40,292 nt of DNA from Rhodoferax sp. (GTDB lineage: Bacteria; Pseudomonadota; Gammaproteobacteria; Burkholderiales; Burkholderiaceae_C), in contig NZ_JANXMU010000087.1 in assembly GCF_025354435.1 (NCBI RefSeq), positions 1 to 40,292 on the forward strand, given 5' to 3'. The notes beneath the pieces are model-generated. The model ran no database searches and was not told the origin of the DNA. It saw nothing but the letters and a program-made list of their open reading frames with translations. Of the stretch, positions 26,988 to 37,218 are shown in pieces (position 1 is the stretch's first letter; the number at the start of each line of letters is the position of its first letter). The translations under genes and the position numbers were made by a program.

Positions 26988-27875
26988 ATGACCTCCCACC
27001 GTCTGTTTTCCCCTGGCCGCATCGCCGCCTGGGCCGCCCTGTTAATCATGCTGGCCATCACCCTCACCCCGCTCTGGATGGTGGTGAAAACCGCGCTGAT
27101 GCAGCCCTCCAACGTGTATGCCGAATCCACCCAGTTGCTGCCCAGTGACCCGACACTGGCCAACTTCAAGCGCGTGCTGGGCTTCATGACGCAGGACGAA
27201 AGCCAGGCCATGGGCGGCTCGGGAGCCGAGATCAACTTCTTGCGCGCCCTGGGCAATTCGCTGGTGTTCACCGCCACCATCGTGGTGCTGCAGGTGAGCT
27301 GCGCGTCCATGGCGGCCTACGCCTTTGCCCGGCTGCGCTTTCCGGGCCGCAACACGCTGTTTGGCCTGTTTGTGGGTTCGATGATGGTGCCCAGCGTGGT
27401 GACCTTCATTCCCAACTTCATCCTCATCAAGGACCTGGGCCTGCTCAACACCATGACCGGCATGGTCGCGCCGTTTTGCCTGATGCAGGGGTTTTCGGTG
27501 TTCTTTTTGCGCCAGTTCTTTTTGTCCATTCCCCGCGATCTGGAAGAAGCCGCGCTGCTGGACGGAGCCTCGTTTCTGTACATCTTTGCCCGGGTGGTGA
27601 TGCCGCTGAGCATCACGCCGCTGGCCACCATTGCCATGCTCACCGGCATCAATATGTGGAACGAATTCTTCTGGCCCTTCCTGGTGGCCAAGGACGAGAT
27701 GCAACAGGTATTGCCGGTGGCGCTGCAGTCCTTCAAGACCCAGACACCGCAAGGCCAGCCCGACTGGACCGGCCTGATGGCCGCCACGGCCATCACGGTA
27801 CTGCCCACCATTTTGCTACTGGTGGCCTTTGGGCGACGGGTAGTTGAATCCGTCCAATTCAGTGGCGGTAAGTAA
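26988..27875 (+). CDS. Alpha-galactoside ABC importer, MalG-type permease
   Basis: This second permease subunit of 295 residues has about six membrane helices and the EAA loop EEAALLDGASFLYIFARVVMPL. It is the MalG/UgpE-type partner of the preceding MalF-type protein. The ATG at 26988 has the Shine-Dalgarno AAGGAA 8 nt upstream. A periplasmic insertion of about 30 residues (QDESQAMGGSGAEINFLRA region) precedes the conserved core, as in several oligosaccharide permeases. The binding-protein gene follows 39 bp later. Confidence 0.92.
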   Translation: MTSHRLFSPGRIAAWAALLIMLAITLTPLWMVVKTALMQPSNVYAESTQLLPSDPTLANFKRVLGFMTQDESQAMGGSGAEINFLRALGNSLVFTATIVVLQVSCASMAAYAFARLRFPGRNTLFGLFVGSMMVPSVVTFIPNFILIKDLGLLNTMTGMVAPFCLMQGFSVFFLRQFFLSIPRDLEEAALLDGASFLYIFARVVMPLSITPLATIAMLTGINMWNEFFWPFLVAKDEMQQVLPVALQSFKTQTPQGQPDWTGLMAATAITVLPTILLLVAFGRRVVESVQFSGGK

Positions 27876-27914
27876 GTTTTCCCCGCAACCAACCTAACCA
27901 TAACGGAGACAAGC

Positions 27915-29222
27915 ATGAAATTCACATTCACCACCCTGGCCGCAGCGGCCCTCACCTGCGTCGGCAGCGCGCACGCCGTCGAAGTCAAATACCTGCTGTG
28001 GGACGCAATGCAGTTGCCCGCCTACAAGCAGTGCGCCGCCGACTTCGAAAAGAAGAACCCGGGCACCACCATCAAGATCAGCCAATCCGGCTGGGACGAC
28101 TACTGGACCACCATCTCCACCGGCTTTGTGTCGGGCACCGCCCCCGATGTGTTCACCAACCACCTGGCCAAGTACCCTGAATTTGCCAAGAACGACCAAC
28201 TCGTCGATCTGGCCCCGCTGATCCAGCGCGACAAGGTAGACACCGGTGCCTACGCGCCCGGCCTGTTCGACATCTGGGGCCGCGACAGCAAGCAATACGG
28301 CCTGCCCAAAGACTGGGACACCATCGGCTTTGTGGTCAACATGGAAATGGCCAAGAAAGCCGGTGTGACGCTGGCCGACCTGCAGGGCATGACCTGGAAC
28401 CCCAAGGACGGCGGCAGCTTCGAGCAGATCGTGCGTAAGCTGAGCGTGGACGCGTCGGGCAACAACGCCACCAGCCCCAACTTCGACAAAAAGAAGGTCA
28501 GCGTCTTCGGCTACCAGACCCCGCGCGGTGCCGCCGGCATGATGGGCCAGACCGAATGGAGCCACTTTGCCGAATCCAACGGCTTCAAGTTCCAGGACAA
28601 GCCCTGGGACCCCAAGTTCTACTACGACGACCCCAAGCTGGTCGAGACCATTTCCTACCTCGCCGGTCTGCCAGGCAAGGGCTTGTCGGCCAGTTTTGAA
28701 AACACCAAGTCGCTGGGTTCGGACGCAATGTTTGTGGGCAAAAAGGTCGCCATCGTGCCGCAGGGCTCGTGGATGATTACCTACTTCAAGAACAACGCCA
28801 AGTTCGAAAACGCCTGGGTTCCACTGCCCACCGGCCCCACTGGCACCCGCGCCACCATGTTCAACGGCCTGGCCGATTCCATCTGGGCGGGCTCCAAGGT
28901 CAAGGCCGATGCCTGGAAGTGGGTCAAGTACCTGGGCTCGGCTGAATGCCAAAGCGTGGTGGCCGACACCGGCGTGGTTTTCCCCGCCATCAAGGGCCAG
29001 GCCGAGCGTGCCGTCGAAGTGCAAAAAGCCAAGGGCGTGGATTCCAGCGCCTTCCTCACCATGGCCAAGTCCAAGACCTTTTTGATGCCGATTGCCGACG
29101 GTGGCTCCGAGATCGACGAAGTCATGAAGTCCGCACTGGAAGCCGTAATGATGGGTAAGGCAGATGCCGCCACCGCCCTCAAAGCCGCCAACATCAAAGT
29201 CAACCAACTCGCCAAGAAATAG
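27915..29222 (+). CDS. Alpha-galactoside ABC importer, extracellular binding protein
   Basis: This 435-residue family 1 (MalE/UgpB-like) solute-binding protein has a Sec signal peptide (MKFTFTTLAAAALTCVGS, cleavage expected after AHA). The mature protein starts VEVKYLLWDAMQ and contains the family signature KKVAIVPQGSWM. It delivers the galactoside to the permease pair encoded just upstream. Shine-Dalgarno CGGAG precedes the ATG. A perfect 10-bp hairpin 28 bp after the stop may protect this transcript and raise binding-protein levels relative to the enzymes downstream. The ligand is inferred only from operon context. Confidence 0.92.
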   Translation: MKFTFTTLAAAALTCVGSAHAVEVKYLLWDAMQLPAYKQCAADFEKKNPGTTIKISQSGWDDYWTTISTGFVSGTAPDVFTNHLAKYPEFAKNDQLVDLAPLIQRDKVDTGAYAPGLFDIWGRDSKQYGLPKDWDTIGFVVNMEMAKKAGVTLADLQGMTWNPKDGGSFEQIVRKLSVDASGNNATSPNFDKKKVSVFGYQTPRGAAGMMGQTEWSHFAESNGFKFQDKPWDPKFYYDDPKLVETISYLAGLPGKGLSASFENTKSLGSDAMFVGKKVAIVPQGSWMITYFKNNAKFENAWVPLPTGPTGTRATMFNGLADSIWAGSKVKADAWKWVKYLGSAECQSVVADTGVVFPAIKGQAERAVEVQKAKGVDSSAFLTMAKSKTFLMPIADGGSEIDEVMKSALEAVMMGKADAATALKAANIKVNQLAKK

Positions 29223-29250
29223 GCCCACCCCAAGGCTACAGCGCAGCGCC

Positions 29251-29277
29251 TGGAATCAGCCCACAGAGCTGATTCCA
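29251..29277 (+). other. Stem-loop after the binding-protein gene
   Basis: A perfect 10-bp stem pairs TGGAATCAGC (29251-29260) with GCTGATTCCA (29268-29277) across a 7-nt loop. No T-tract follows, so it is more likely a 3'-end-stabilising hairpin, as known after other ABC binding-protein genes, than a full terminator. Confidence 0.7.
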
Positions 29278-29281
29278 CAGC

Positions 29282-29363
29282 TTTCGCCACCCCCCTTGCA
29301 GGGGGCGATACCGGTGGTCTGGCAAAGCCAGTTCCACGGTATCCCTGGAAGGCGTGCGTTCTG
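29282..29363 (+). repeat. Two-hairpin structured repeat, copy 1
   Basis: The element starts TTTCGCC. It has a first hairpin CCCCC-TTGCA-GGGGG (29291-29305) and a second long stem at 29307-29343 whose paired blocks are GATACC/GGTATC, GTGG/CCAC and CTGGC/GCCAG, with loop AAA. It ends CTGGAAGGCGTGCGTTCTG (29345-29363). A second copy lies at 32031-32110 with compensating changes in the stem. It sits between the binding-protein and GH4 genes. Confidence 0.85.
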
Positions 29364-29417
29364 TACCAACGGGTGCCTCATCACCCCTACACATTGCAAA
29401 GTAACACGAGGATCACC

Positions 29418-30830
29418 ATGACACGCCGCATCAAAATCACCCTCATCGGGGCTGGCAGCATTGTTTTCACCCGCAACCTGCTGGGTGATATTTTTTCCTA
29501 CCCCGAGCTAGCCGATTGCGAAGTGGCCTTGCACGACATCGACGAACACCGCCTGCGACTGGCCGAAATGGTGGCGCAGCGGCGGGCGGCGGCCTTGAGC
29601 GTGCAGCCCTTGATCACCGCCAGCACCGACCGCCGCCGCGCGCTCGATGGCGCGCAGTTTGTCATCAGCACCATCCAGGTCGGCGGCTACAAGCCCGCCA
29701 CCGTGACCGACTTCGAAATCCCCAAGAAATTCGGCCTGGAGCAAACCATTGGCGACACCCTGGGCATTGGCGGCATCATGCGCGGCCTGCGCACGATTCC
29801 CGTGCAGTTGGCCATGCTCAAAGACATGGAAGATGTATGTGCGCCCGGTGCCATCCACCTGAACTACGTCAACCCTATGGCCATGATCACCTGGGCGCTG
29901 AACCAGGCCAGCAAGCGCATCCCCACCGTGGGCCTGTGCCACAGCGTGCAGCACACCGCGCACGAGTTGGCGCACGATCTTGGCATTCCCGCAGAAGAAA
30001 TCGACTACACCTGCGCGGGCATCAACCACATGTCGTTCTACACAAAGTTTGAGCACAAGGGGGTCGATCTGTACCCGCGCCTGCGCCAGATTTATGCCGA
30101 CGGCCAGGCCCCCGACTGGAACCGGGTGCGCTACGAAATGCTGAACCAGCTCGGCCACTTCCCCACCGAATCCAGCGAGCACTTTGCCGAATACGTGCCA
30201 TGGTTCATCAAAAAGGGCCGCGAAGATTTGCTCGCCAAATACAACATTCCGCTGGATGAATACCCCGGTCGTTGCCAGATTTTTGAACATGCCTGGCCCT
30301 ACATCGAGCGCGAGCTGCAAGCCCCTGGCACGCAAGATGTGCAGGCGCTCACCGCCGAACTGGAGGCCGCCAACATCCATGTGATGCCGCGCAACATCAC
30401 CGAAGCCGCCCGCCTGCTCGAAGGCCTGAACGCAGTCAACCGCTCGGTCGAATACGGTGGCCAGATTATTCACTCCATGGTCAGCGGCACGCCGCGCGTG
30501 GTCTACGGCAATGTGCTGAACCACCACCTGATCGATAACCTGCCCCAGGGCTGCGCCGTCGAAGTGCCGTGCCTGGTGGATGTCAACGGCGTGCAACCCA
30601 CCCGCGTGGGCAAGCTGCCCATCCAGCTGGCGGCGCTGATGCGCACCAACGTCAACGTGCAAGAGCTGGTGGTGGCTGCCATCACCGAGCAAAAGCGCGA
30701 ACACGTCTACCACGCCGCCATGCTCGACCCGCACACCGCCGCCGTCCTGGACCTGTCGCAGATCCGCGCCATGGTCGATGAACTGCTAGTGGAGCATAGC
30801 GCCTTCCTGCCCGACTACCTGCAATCCTGA
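29418..30830 (+). CDS. melA: GH4 NAD-dependent alpha-galactosidase
   Basis: This 470-residue glycoside hydrolase family 4 enzyme is of the MelA alpha-galactosidase type. It cleaves by an unusual NAD+- and metal-dependent oxidation-elimination route and acts in the cytoplasm. The N-terminal dinucleotide motif is GAGSIVFTRNLLGDI. The metal and active-site residues Cys174-His175 (GLCHSVQHT) and His204 (GINHM) are present, together with NYVNPMAM and DTLGIGGIMRGLRTIP. The ATG at 29418 has Shine-Dalgarno-like GAGGA upstream; the longer frame from 29373 runs through the end of the intergenic region. Some GH4 members act on alpha-glucosides or glucuronides, but the galT/galK context supports galactosides. 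Confidence 0.9.
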   Translation: MTRRIKITLIGAGSIVFTRNLLGDIFSYPELADCEVALHDIDEHRLRLAEMVAQRRAAALSVQPLITASTDRRRALDGAQFVISTIQVGGYKPATVTDFEIPKKFGLEQTIGDTLGIGGIMRGLRTIPVQLAMLKDMEDVCAPGAIHLNYVNPMAMITWALNQASKRIPTVGLCHSVQHTAHELAHDLGIPAEEIDYTCAGINHMSFYTKFEHKGVDLYPRLRQIYADGQAPDWNRVRYEMLNQLGHFPTESSEHFAEYVPWFIKKGREDLLAKYNIPLDEYPGRCQIFEHAWPYIERELQAPGTQDVQALTAELEAANIHVMPRNITEAARLLEGLNAVNRSVEYGGQIIHSMVSGTPRVVYGNVLNHHLIDNLPQGCAVEVPCLVDVNGVQPTRVGKLPIQLAALMRTNVNVQELVVAAITEQKREHVYHAAMLDPHTAAVLDLSQIRAMVDELLVEHSAFLPDYLQS

Positions 30831-30844
30831 AAGAGAGCACCACC

Positions 30845-31996
30845 ATGGCCAGCATCGAACTCCGTTCCGTTCACAAAAACTACATGAACGACGTGGCGGT
30901 TATCCGCGACGTGAATCTGCATGTCAAGCAGGGCGAATTCTGCGTCTTCGTCGGGCCGTCTGGCTGCGGCAAGTCCACGCTGCTGCGCATGGTGGCCGGG
31001 CTGGAGGACATCACCAGCGGCGACCTGCTGATCGACGGCCAGCGCATGAACGACACCCAGCCCGCCAAACGCGGCGTGGCCATGGTGTTCCAAAGCTACG
31101 CGCTGTTTCCGCACATCAGCGTCTACGACAACCTGGCCTTTGGCATGACGCTGGCCAAGATGGACAAAGAACTGATCCGCAAAAAGGTCACCGCCGCCGC
31201 TCAGGTGCTGCAGCTGGAACATTTGCTGGACCGCAAGCCCAAGGCCTTGTCCGGCGGGCAGCGCCAGCGGGTGGCGATTGGCCGCGCCATCGTGCGCGAG
31301 CCGGGGGTGTTTTTGTTCGATGAGCCGCTGTCCAACCTGGATGCCTCGCTGCGGGTGCAGACCCGTTTCGAGATCGCCAAGATCCACCGCGACTTCGGCA
31401 AGGCCAGCACCATCTACGTGACCCACGACCAGGTGGAGGCCATGACCCTGGCCGACCGCATCCTGCTGCTCAACGCTGGGCCGGCCGTGCTCACCGAGGG
31501 CAGCGTAGCCCAGTGCGGCAGCCCGCTGGAGCTGTACCACCGGCCCCGCAACCTGTTTGTGGCAGGCTTCATTGGTTCGCCAAAGATGAACTTCCTGTCC
31601 GGTACGCTGGTCGAGGGCCATACCGACCACGCCCGGGTACAACTGCCCACCGGCGAAGTGCTGGACGCCCTGGTCGATGCCAGTGCGCTGCGCCCCGGCC
31701 AGCCCGTCACCTTAGGCATCCGCCCTGAACACGCCCAGCTCGGCACCGCTACCCAGCCCATCGTGCGCGAAGTGCAGTGGCAAGAGCGCCTGGGCGAATC
31801 CACCTACCTGTTCCTCGCCAGCGGCGTGGCCAACCAGCCGCTGGTGGTCAAAGCCCCCGGCCAGGCCCATGCCGAAACCGGCCAACGCGTCGCCATCTCC
31901 CTGCCCGCCGCGTCACTGCACGTATTCGACGGAAAAGGCCATGCGCTGGAGCGCCGCATCCCGATCGCCGACCTACTCATCCCCCACGCCGCTTGA
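30845..31996 (+). CDS. MalK/UgpC-type ABC ATPase of the galactoside importer
   Basis: This 383-residue ATPase of the CUT1 sugar importers has Walker A GPSGCGKST, Q-loop VFQSYALFP, signature LSGGQRQR, Walker B FLFDEPLSNLD and switch histidine in THDQVEAM. A C-terminal OB-type regulatory domain runs from about residue 240 to the end. It completes the transporter with the two permeases and binding protein upstream, although the GH4 gene separates them. ATPases of this group are often shared between several importers. It starts 14 bp after the GH4 stop with AGAGAG upstream. Confidence 0.94.
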   Translation: MASIELRSVHKNYMNDVAVIRDVNLHVKQGEFCVFVGPSGCGKSTLLRMVAGLEDITSGDLLIDGQRMNDTQPAKRGVAMVFQSYALFPHISVYDNLAFGMTLAKMDKELIRKKVTAAAQVLQLEHLLDRKPKALSGGQRQRVAIGRAIVREPGVFLFDEPLSNLDASLRVQTRFEIAKIHRDFGKASTIYVTHDQVEAMTLADRILLLNAGPAVLTEGSVAQCGSPLELYHRPRNLFVAGFIGSPKMNFLSGTLVEGHTDHARVQLPTGEVLDALVDASALRPGQPVTLGIRPEHAQLGTATQPIVREVQWQERLGESTYLFLASGVANQPLVVKAPGQAHAETGQRVAISLPAASLHVFDGKGHALERRIPIADLLIPHAA

Positions 31997-32030
31997 CCAG
32001 GCACACCCCCAGGCTGCAGTGCTACGCATC

Positions 32031-32110
32031 TTTCGCCCCCCCTTGCAGGGGGCAACACCAGCAGCCTGGCGGAGCCAGTTCTGCGGTGTTTCTGGAAGGC
32101 GTGCGTTCTG
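32031..32110 (+). repeat. Two-hairpin structured repeat, copy 2
   Basis: This second copy has CCCCC-TTGCA-GGGGG (32038-32052). Its long stem at 32054-32090 has blocks AACACC/GGTGTT, GCAG/CTGC and CTGGC/GCCAG, with loop GGA. The same 19-nt tail CTGGAAGGCGTGCGTTCTG lies at 32092-32110. It lies in the 167-bp gap between the ABC ATPase and GH36 genes. Four base pairs differ from copy 1 on both strands while keeping pairing. Confidence 0.85.
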
Positions 32111-32163
32111 GCGTTGGGGCTGGGTCGTTGCCACGCCGCTTAATTTGATCTGCAACCACACTT

Positions 32164-34311
32164 ATGACCGCTGAATTCCTCACCCTGCACAGCCGCCACA
32201 GCACGCTGCTCCTCGAATGCCCCGCTAACGAAGCACCCCTGTGGCGCTATTGGGGCCCGCGCCTGCCGGACACCTGCACGCCCGGCCAGGCGCTGCGCGG
32301 CACCCGCCCGCTGCCTTCGTTCATGCTCGATTTCGACCAGCCGCTGACGGTATTGCCCACCTTCGGCGTGGGCTGGTTTGGCCAGAGCGCGCTACTGGCG
32401 CACCGGGCCGGGCTGGACTTCGCCCAGGCCATCACCCAATGCACCATGGAATGGACCACGCCCGGCAGCGCCCTGGTGCTGCACCTGCTGGATGCCGTGG
32501 CGCAACTGCGCTTTGACGTGTCGATTGCGCTGGATGCGGACAGCGACGTGCTCACCCTGCACACCACGCTGACCAATGTGGGAGATGTAACCCTCGATGT
32601 GCAATGGCTGGCCGCAGGCACCCTGCCCCTGCCTGGCGATGCGGCCACGGTGCGCTCGTACGCGGGCCAGCACAACCACGAATTTCTGCTCCAAACCGAC
32701 ACCCTTGGCCGCAGCCAGTGGCGGCGCGAAAACCGCCGCGGCCGTACCTCGCACGACTGCTTTCCCGGCGCGGTAGTCACCACCCCCGGCAGCACCGCGC
32801 ACAGCGGCCTGGTGTTCGGCGCGCACCTGGCCTGGTCGGGCAACCACCAGCAAACCATCGAGTGGCTGCACGACGGCCAGTACCAGTGGCAAATGGGTGA
32901 ATGGCTGGCCCCCGGCGAAGGCCGCCTGGCCCCGGGGAACAGCCTGCACACGCCCGAGATCATCGCCACCTGCTCCACCGAAGGCCTGAACGGCCTGGCC
33001 GCCAACTTCCACGCCGCCCTGCGCGCCCGCATGGCCTGGCCCGGTGGCCAAATGCGCCCGCGCCCGGTGCACCTCAACACCTGGGAAGCCTTTTACTTCG
33101 ACTTGGTGCCCGGCGACGTGATGGCCCTGGCCGATGCGGCTGCCAAGGTCGGTGTGGAACGCTTTGTGCTGGACGACGGCTGGTTCAAAAGCCGCCACCA
33201 CGACCGCGCAGGCCTGGGCGACTGGTGGCCCGATGCCGACAAGTTTCCCCAAGGCCTTGGCGCACTGGTACAGCACGTCAACGCCTTAGGCATGGAGTTC
33301 GGCCTGTGGGTCGAGCCCGAAATGGTCAACCCCGACAGCGACCTCTTCCGCACCCACCCCGACTGGGCGCTGCAGATCGCCGGTCGCCCGCTGATCACCG
33401 CCCGCAACCAGCTGGTGCTGGACATCTCGCGTCCCGAGGCCGCCGACTATCTGTTTGGCAAGATCGACGCGCTGCTGGCCGCCCACCCCATCCGCTACCT
33501 CAAGTGGGACCACAACCGCGACCTGACCACCGCCGCGCTGGCCGGTGGCCTGGGCGGCGCCGGTTACCGCGCCCAGGTGCACGCGGTGTACGCCCTGCTG
33601 GCGCGGCTGCGCGCGTCCCACCCCGCCGTAGAGATCGAAAGCTGCTCTGGCGGCGGCGGCCGCATCGACTTTGGCATCCTGCGCTACACCCACCGCGTGT
33701 GGGCCAGCGACTGCATCGACGCGATGTCGCGGGTGCAGATCCAGCACGGCTTTGGCCAGTTTTTCCCACCCGAAATCCTGGGCTCGCACATCGGCACCAC
33801 CACCGCCCACACCACCGGCCGCAGCCAGTCGCTGGCCTTCCGCGCCGCCGTAGCCATGACCGGCCATCTGGGCGTGGAGCTGGATGTTCGGCATTTAGAC
33901 GAATCGACCTCTAGCGCACTATCCACCTGGATAGCATGCTACAAAAAGTATAGGGATCAGATCCACCATGGCCGCGTCTGGCGTGGCGAGGCCGCCGACG
34001 GCCTGGTCTGGCAAGCGCACGGGGATGCGAACGACCTGCTGCTCTTCGTCTACCGCTGCCAGCCCACCAGCCACCGCTACACGCCGCCGCTGCGCCTGCC
34101 CATGCTGGACCCCACCGCCCGCTACCAGGTGGCGCAAGTGGTGCCCATCGCAGGCGAAGGCGCGGTGCAATCCCCGGCCCCGTTCTTTACCGCCTTGCAA
34201 AACGGCGGCGTGGCACTAGACGGAGCCTGGCTGGCCCAGGCCGGCTTGCCCATGCCACGCGCCACGGCGGAAAGTTGCTTCATCGTGCGTTTGCAGATAA
34301 TCCGCACATGA
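32164..34311 (+). CDS. GH36 alpha-galactosidase
   Basis: This 715-residue retaining alpha-galactosidase of glycoside hydrolase family 36 releases galactose from raffinose-type sugars or melibiose. It has an N-terminal beta-supersandwich domain (about 1-290). The (beta/alpha)8 domain contains [14 protein letters not shown]. The nucleophile is Asp449 in KWDHNRD, and the SDCID motif at Asp516-Asp519 contains the acid/base. A C-terminal beta domain follows. There is no signal peptide, so it is cytoplasmic and acts on imported substrate, alongside the mechanistically unrelated GH4 enzyme upstream. The stop overlaps galT as ATGA. A patch at 33900-33942 closely resembles the window's dispersed repeat while keeping frame and length. 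No strong Shine-Dalgarno precedes the ATG. Confidence 0.93.
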   Translation: MTAEFLTLHSRHSTLLLECPANEAPLWRYWGPRLPDTCTPGQALRGTRPLPSFMLDFDQPLTVLPTFGVGWFGQSALLAHRAGLDFAQAITQCTMEWTTPGSALVLHLLDAVAQLRFDVSIALDADSDVLTLHTTLTNVGDVTLDVQWLAAGTLPLPGDAATVRSYAGQHNHEFLLQTDTLGRSQWRRENRRGRTSHDCFPGAVVTTPGSTAHSGLVFGAHLAWSGNHQQTIEWLHDGQYQWQMGEWLAPGEGRLAPGNSLHTPEIIATCSTEGLNGLAANFHAALRARMAWPGGQMRPRPVHLNTWEAFYFDLVPGDVMALADAAAKVGVERFVLDDGWFKSRHHDRAGLGDWWPDADKFPQGLGALVQHVNALGMEFGLWVEPEMVNPDSDLFRTHPDWALQIAGRPLITARNQLVLDISRPEAADYLFGKIDALLAAHPIRYLKWDHNRDLTTAALAGGLGGAGYRAQVHAVYALLARLRASHPAVEIESCSGGGGRIDFGILRYTHRVWASDCIDAMSRVQIQHGFGQFFPPEILGSHIGTTTAHTTGRSQSLAFRAAVAMTGHLGVELDVRHLDESTSSALSTWIACYKKYRDQIHHGRVWRGEAADGLVWQAHGDANDLLLFVYRCQPTSHRYTPPLRLPMLDPTARYQVAQVVPIAGEGAVQSPAPFFTALQNGGVALDGAWLAQAGLPMPRATAESCFIVRLQIIRT
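33900..33942 (-). repeat. In-gene copy of the 43-bp palindromic repeat (inside GH36 gene)
   Basis: On the - strand this segment starts GTAGCA and contains CAGGTGGA and TGCGCTAGAGG at the same spacing as copy a at 2821, with no gaps. It encodes residues around [15 protein letters not shown] within a conserved part of the enzyme and causes no frame change. It is the closest in-gene match to an intergenic copy. Confidence 0.6.
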
Positions 34312-35377
34312 CCACCGATCTTTTAGACCCCGCGGCTTTCGATGTTTCCGAGCATTCGCACCGCCGCTTCAACCCGCTCACCGGCCAATGGGTGCTGGTT
34401 TCGCCGCACCGCGCCAAACGCCCCTGGCAGGGCCAGCAGGAGCAGGCCGACACGGCAGAGCGCCCAGCGCACGATGCCAGCTGCTTTTTGTGCGCGGGCA
34501 ACCTGCGCGTCACCGGCGAGCGCAACCCCGCCTACACCGGCACCTTCGTCTTCACCAACGACTTTGCCGCCATGATGCCCAGCGCGCCGGACGCACCGCC
34601 CGCGTCCGACCCGCTGTTCCAGGCCCGTACCGCGCGCGGCACCAGCCGGGTGATGTGCTTCTCGCCCGACCACGGCAAAACCCTGCCCGAGCTGCCGCTA
34701 TCCGCCATCGGTGAAGTCATCGCCACCTGGTGCGCGCAAACCGCCGAGCTGGGTGCCACCTACCCCTGGGTGCAGGTGTTCGAGAACAAGGGCGCGCTGA
34801 TGGGCTGCTCCAATCCGCACCCGCACGGCCAGCTCTGGGCCACCGACTTTGTGCCCAACGAACCCGCCGCCGAAGACCTGCGCCAGCGCGTCTGGCACGC
34901 CGAACGCGGTACGCCCCTGCTGCTGGACCTGGCCGCGCGCGAAGCCGCCGACGGCAGCCGCGTAGTAGTGCAGACCGACCACTGGCTGGCCATCGTGCCC
35001 TTCTGGGCCACCTGGCCGTTTGAGACCCTGCTGCTGCCGCGCTTTGCGGTGCAGCAACTGCCGCAGCTGGATGCAGAGCAACGCGCCGATCTGGCCCTGG
35101 CCATCAAGAAACTCACCTCGCGCTACGACAACCTGTTCCAGTGCTCGTTTCCGTATTCCATGGGCTGGCACGGCGCGCCGTTTGACGGCAAAGACCCCAC
35201 GCCCTGGCAACTGCACGCCCACTTCTACCCGCCGCTGCTACGCTCGGCCAGTGTGCGCAAGTTCATGGTCGGCTTTGAAATGCTGGCCGAAGCCCAGCGC
35301 GACCTGACCCCCGAGCAAGCCGCCGCCCAACTGCGCGCGGTGTCCGACGTGCATTACAGAGAAGACCGAGAAGCCCC

Positions 35378-35381
<4 letters not shown>
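34308..35381 (+). CDS. galT: Galactose-1-phosphate uridylyltransferase
   Basis: GalT exchanges galactose-1-phosphate with UDP-glucose in the Leloir pathway. The 357-residue protein has zinc-site cysteines Cys59 and Cys62 (SCFLCAGN). The active-site block HPHGQ is at 171-175, in which His173 is the nucleophile by family comparison, and a second histidine region lies near HAHFYPP. The ATG at 34308 overlaps the GH36 stop. The upstream extension to 34275 lies inside GH36 and is rejected. It also overlaps galK by 4 bp, so the three genes are translationally coupled and feed released galactose into central metabolism. Confidence 0.95.
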
Positions 35382-36535
<1,154 letters not shown>

Positions 36536-36548
36536 CGGAGCCTGGCGC

Positions 36549-36794
36549 GGTCGGATCACGATTACGCGCTGCCCCGTTGTTTTTCATACGGCTGCTGACC
36601 CGCATTCGTGCTCCGACCCCTCCTGGCGGTTTGGCGTTGACGGCGGTACGGGGTTTCATAAGCATCCCTGGCCGGGTAGTGCGCCCGGCCAGGGATCGCA
36701 ATGGCACCCCACCCGCCAAAGGGGTCGGAGCACGAATGCAGGCAAGCATCGGTGCCATAACAAACGCCTCAACGCGCAATCGCGATCCGACCCC
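36549..36794. repeat. REP/BIME-like inverted-repeat cluster
   Basis: Four related 19-21-bp units alternate in orientation: GGTCGGATCACGATTACGC (36549), the inverse of GGGGTCGGAGCACGAATGC (36602-36620), the same unit direct (36721-36739), and an inverse diverged unit (36774-36794). They form two outer hairpins around a central perfect 13-bp stem, ATCCCTGGCCGGG (36664) with its complement ending at 36696, loop 7 nt. The whole block is a large imperfect palindrome. It resembles REP elements mobilised by RAYT-type transposases; no transposase is in the window. Confidence 0.75.
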
Positions 36795-36851
36795 TCTGGC
36801 TACCGCCCGCGTAGTCGAAACAGCTCGCTTCACTTTTGATAGTAAAAAACA

Positions 36852-36894
36852 GGAGCTGCTCGTGCTGAGCTTATAAGCGCGAGAGGCTGATTTG
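36852..36894 (+). repeat. 43-bp CTAG-type palindromic repeat, copy d
   Basis: This copy begins GGAGCTGCTCGTGCT and contains AAGCGCGAGAGGCTGATTT. The arms CTCGTGCT/AGCGCGAG pair with one mismatch. It lies about 70 bp from the stop of the DUF2892 gene, in the convergent gap after galK. Confidence 0.6.
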
Positions 36895-36962
36895 GCACTC
36901 CAAAAACAGCCTGAAAATCTAAAAGTGGCAGGCTGCCAGTTCCCAACACCGCAGCCCTCCCC

Positions 36963-37160
36963 TCAGCCCCCCGACTTCACCGCGCAGGTATTCCACCCGA
37001 ACAAGGCATAGGGCGGGCACCAGCCGATCATGCCGGTGGCCAGGGGGACGACACCGATCCAGCCCCAGAGGCCGACGGTGCCGGTGGCGGCCAGGGCCAC
37101 CAGGACGGTTCCAGCGAGGATACGCAGTGTGCGGTCCAGGCCGCCAACGTTGGTTTTCAT
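36963..37160 (-). CDS. DUF2892 small inner-membrane protein
   Basis: This 65-residue protein has two hydrophobic segments, about residues 12-28 and 30-52. The ending CPPYALFGWNTC is typical of the DUF2892 (YgaP membrane-domain-like) family; function is unknown. The ATG at 37160 has AAGGA about 7 nt upstream and gives the family start MKTNVGGLDRTLRI, preferred over an ATG 15 bp further upstream. An FNR-like palindrome lies 59 bp upstream, suggesting oxygen-dependent expression. It is on the same strand as ispH, 96 bp downstream of it, but probably has its own promoter. Confidence 0.85.
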   Translation of the reverse strand: MKTNVGGLDRTLRILAGTVLVALAATGTVGLWGWIGVVPLATGMIGWCPPYALFGWNTCAVKSGG

Positions 37161-37218
37161 ACCGTGTCCTTTCATGGTGAAGACACGCCATTGGGCTACC
37201 GGATAGCGGGGCCACCTC

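Larger units (their letters stand above)
36536..36962. other. 427-bp non-coding region after galK
   Basis: No supportable gene lies here. Short open frames in it simply traverse palindromes. It contains the REP-like cluster (36549-36794) and copy d of the 43-bp repeat (36852-36894). Either could halt or stabilise the galactoside operon transcript; no standard T-tract terminator is visible. Confidence 0.75.
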
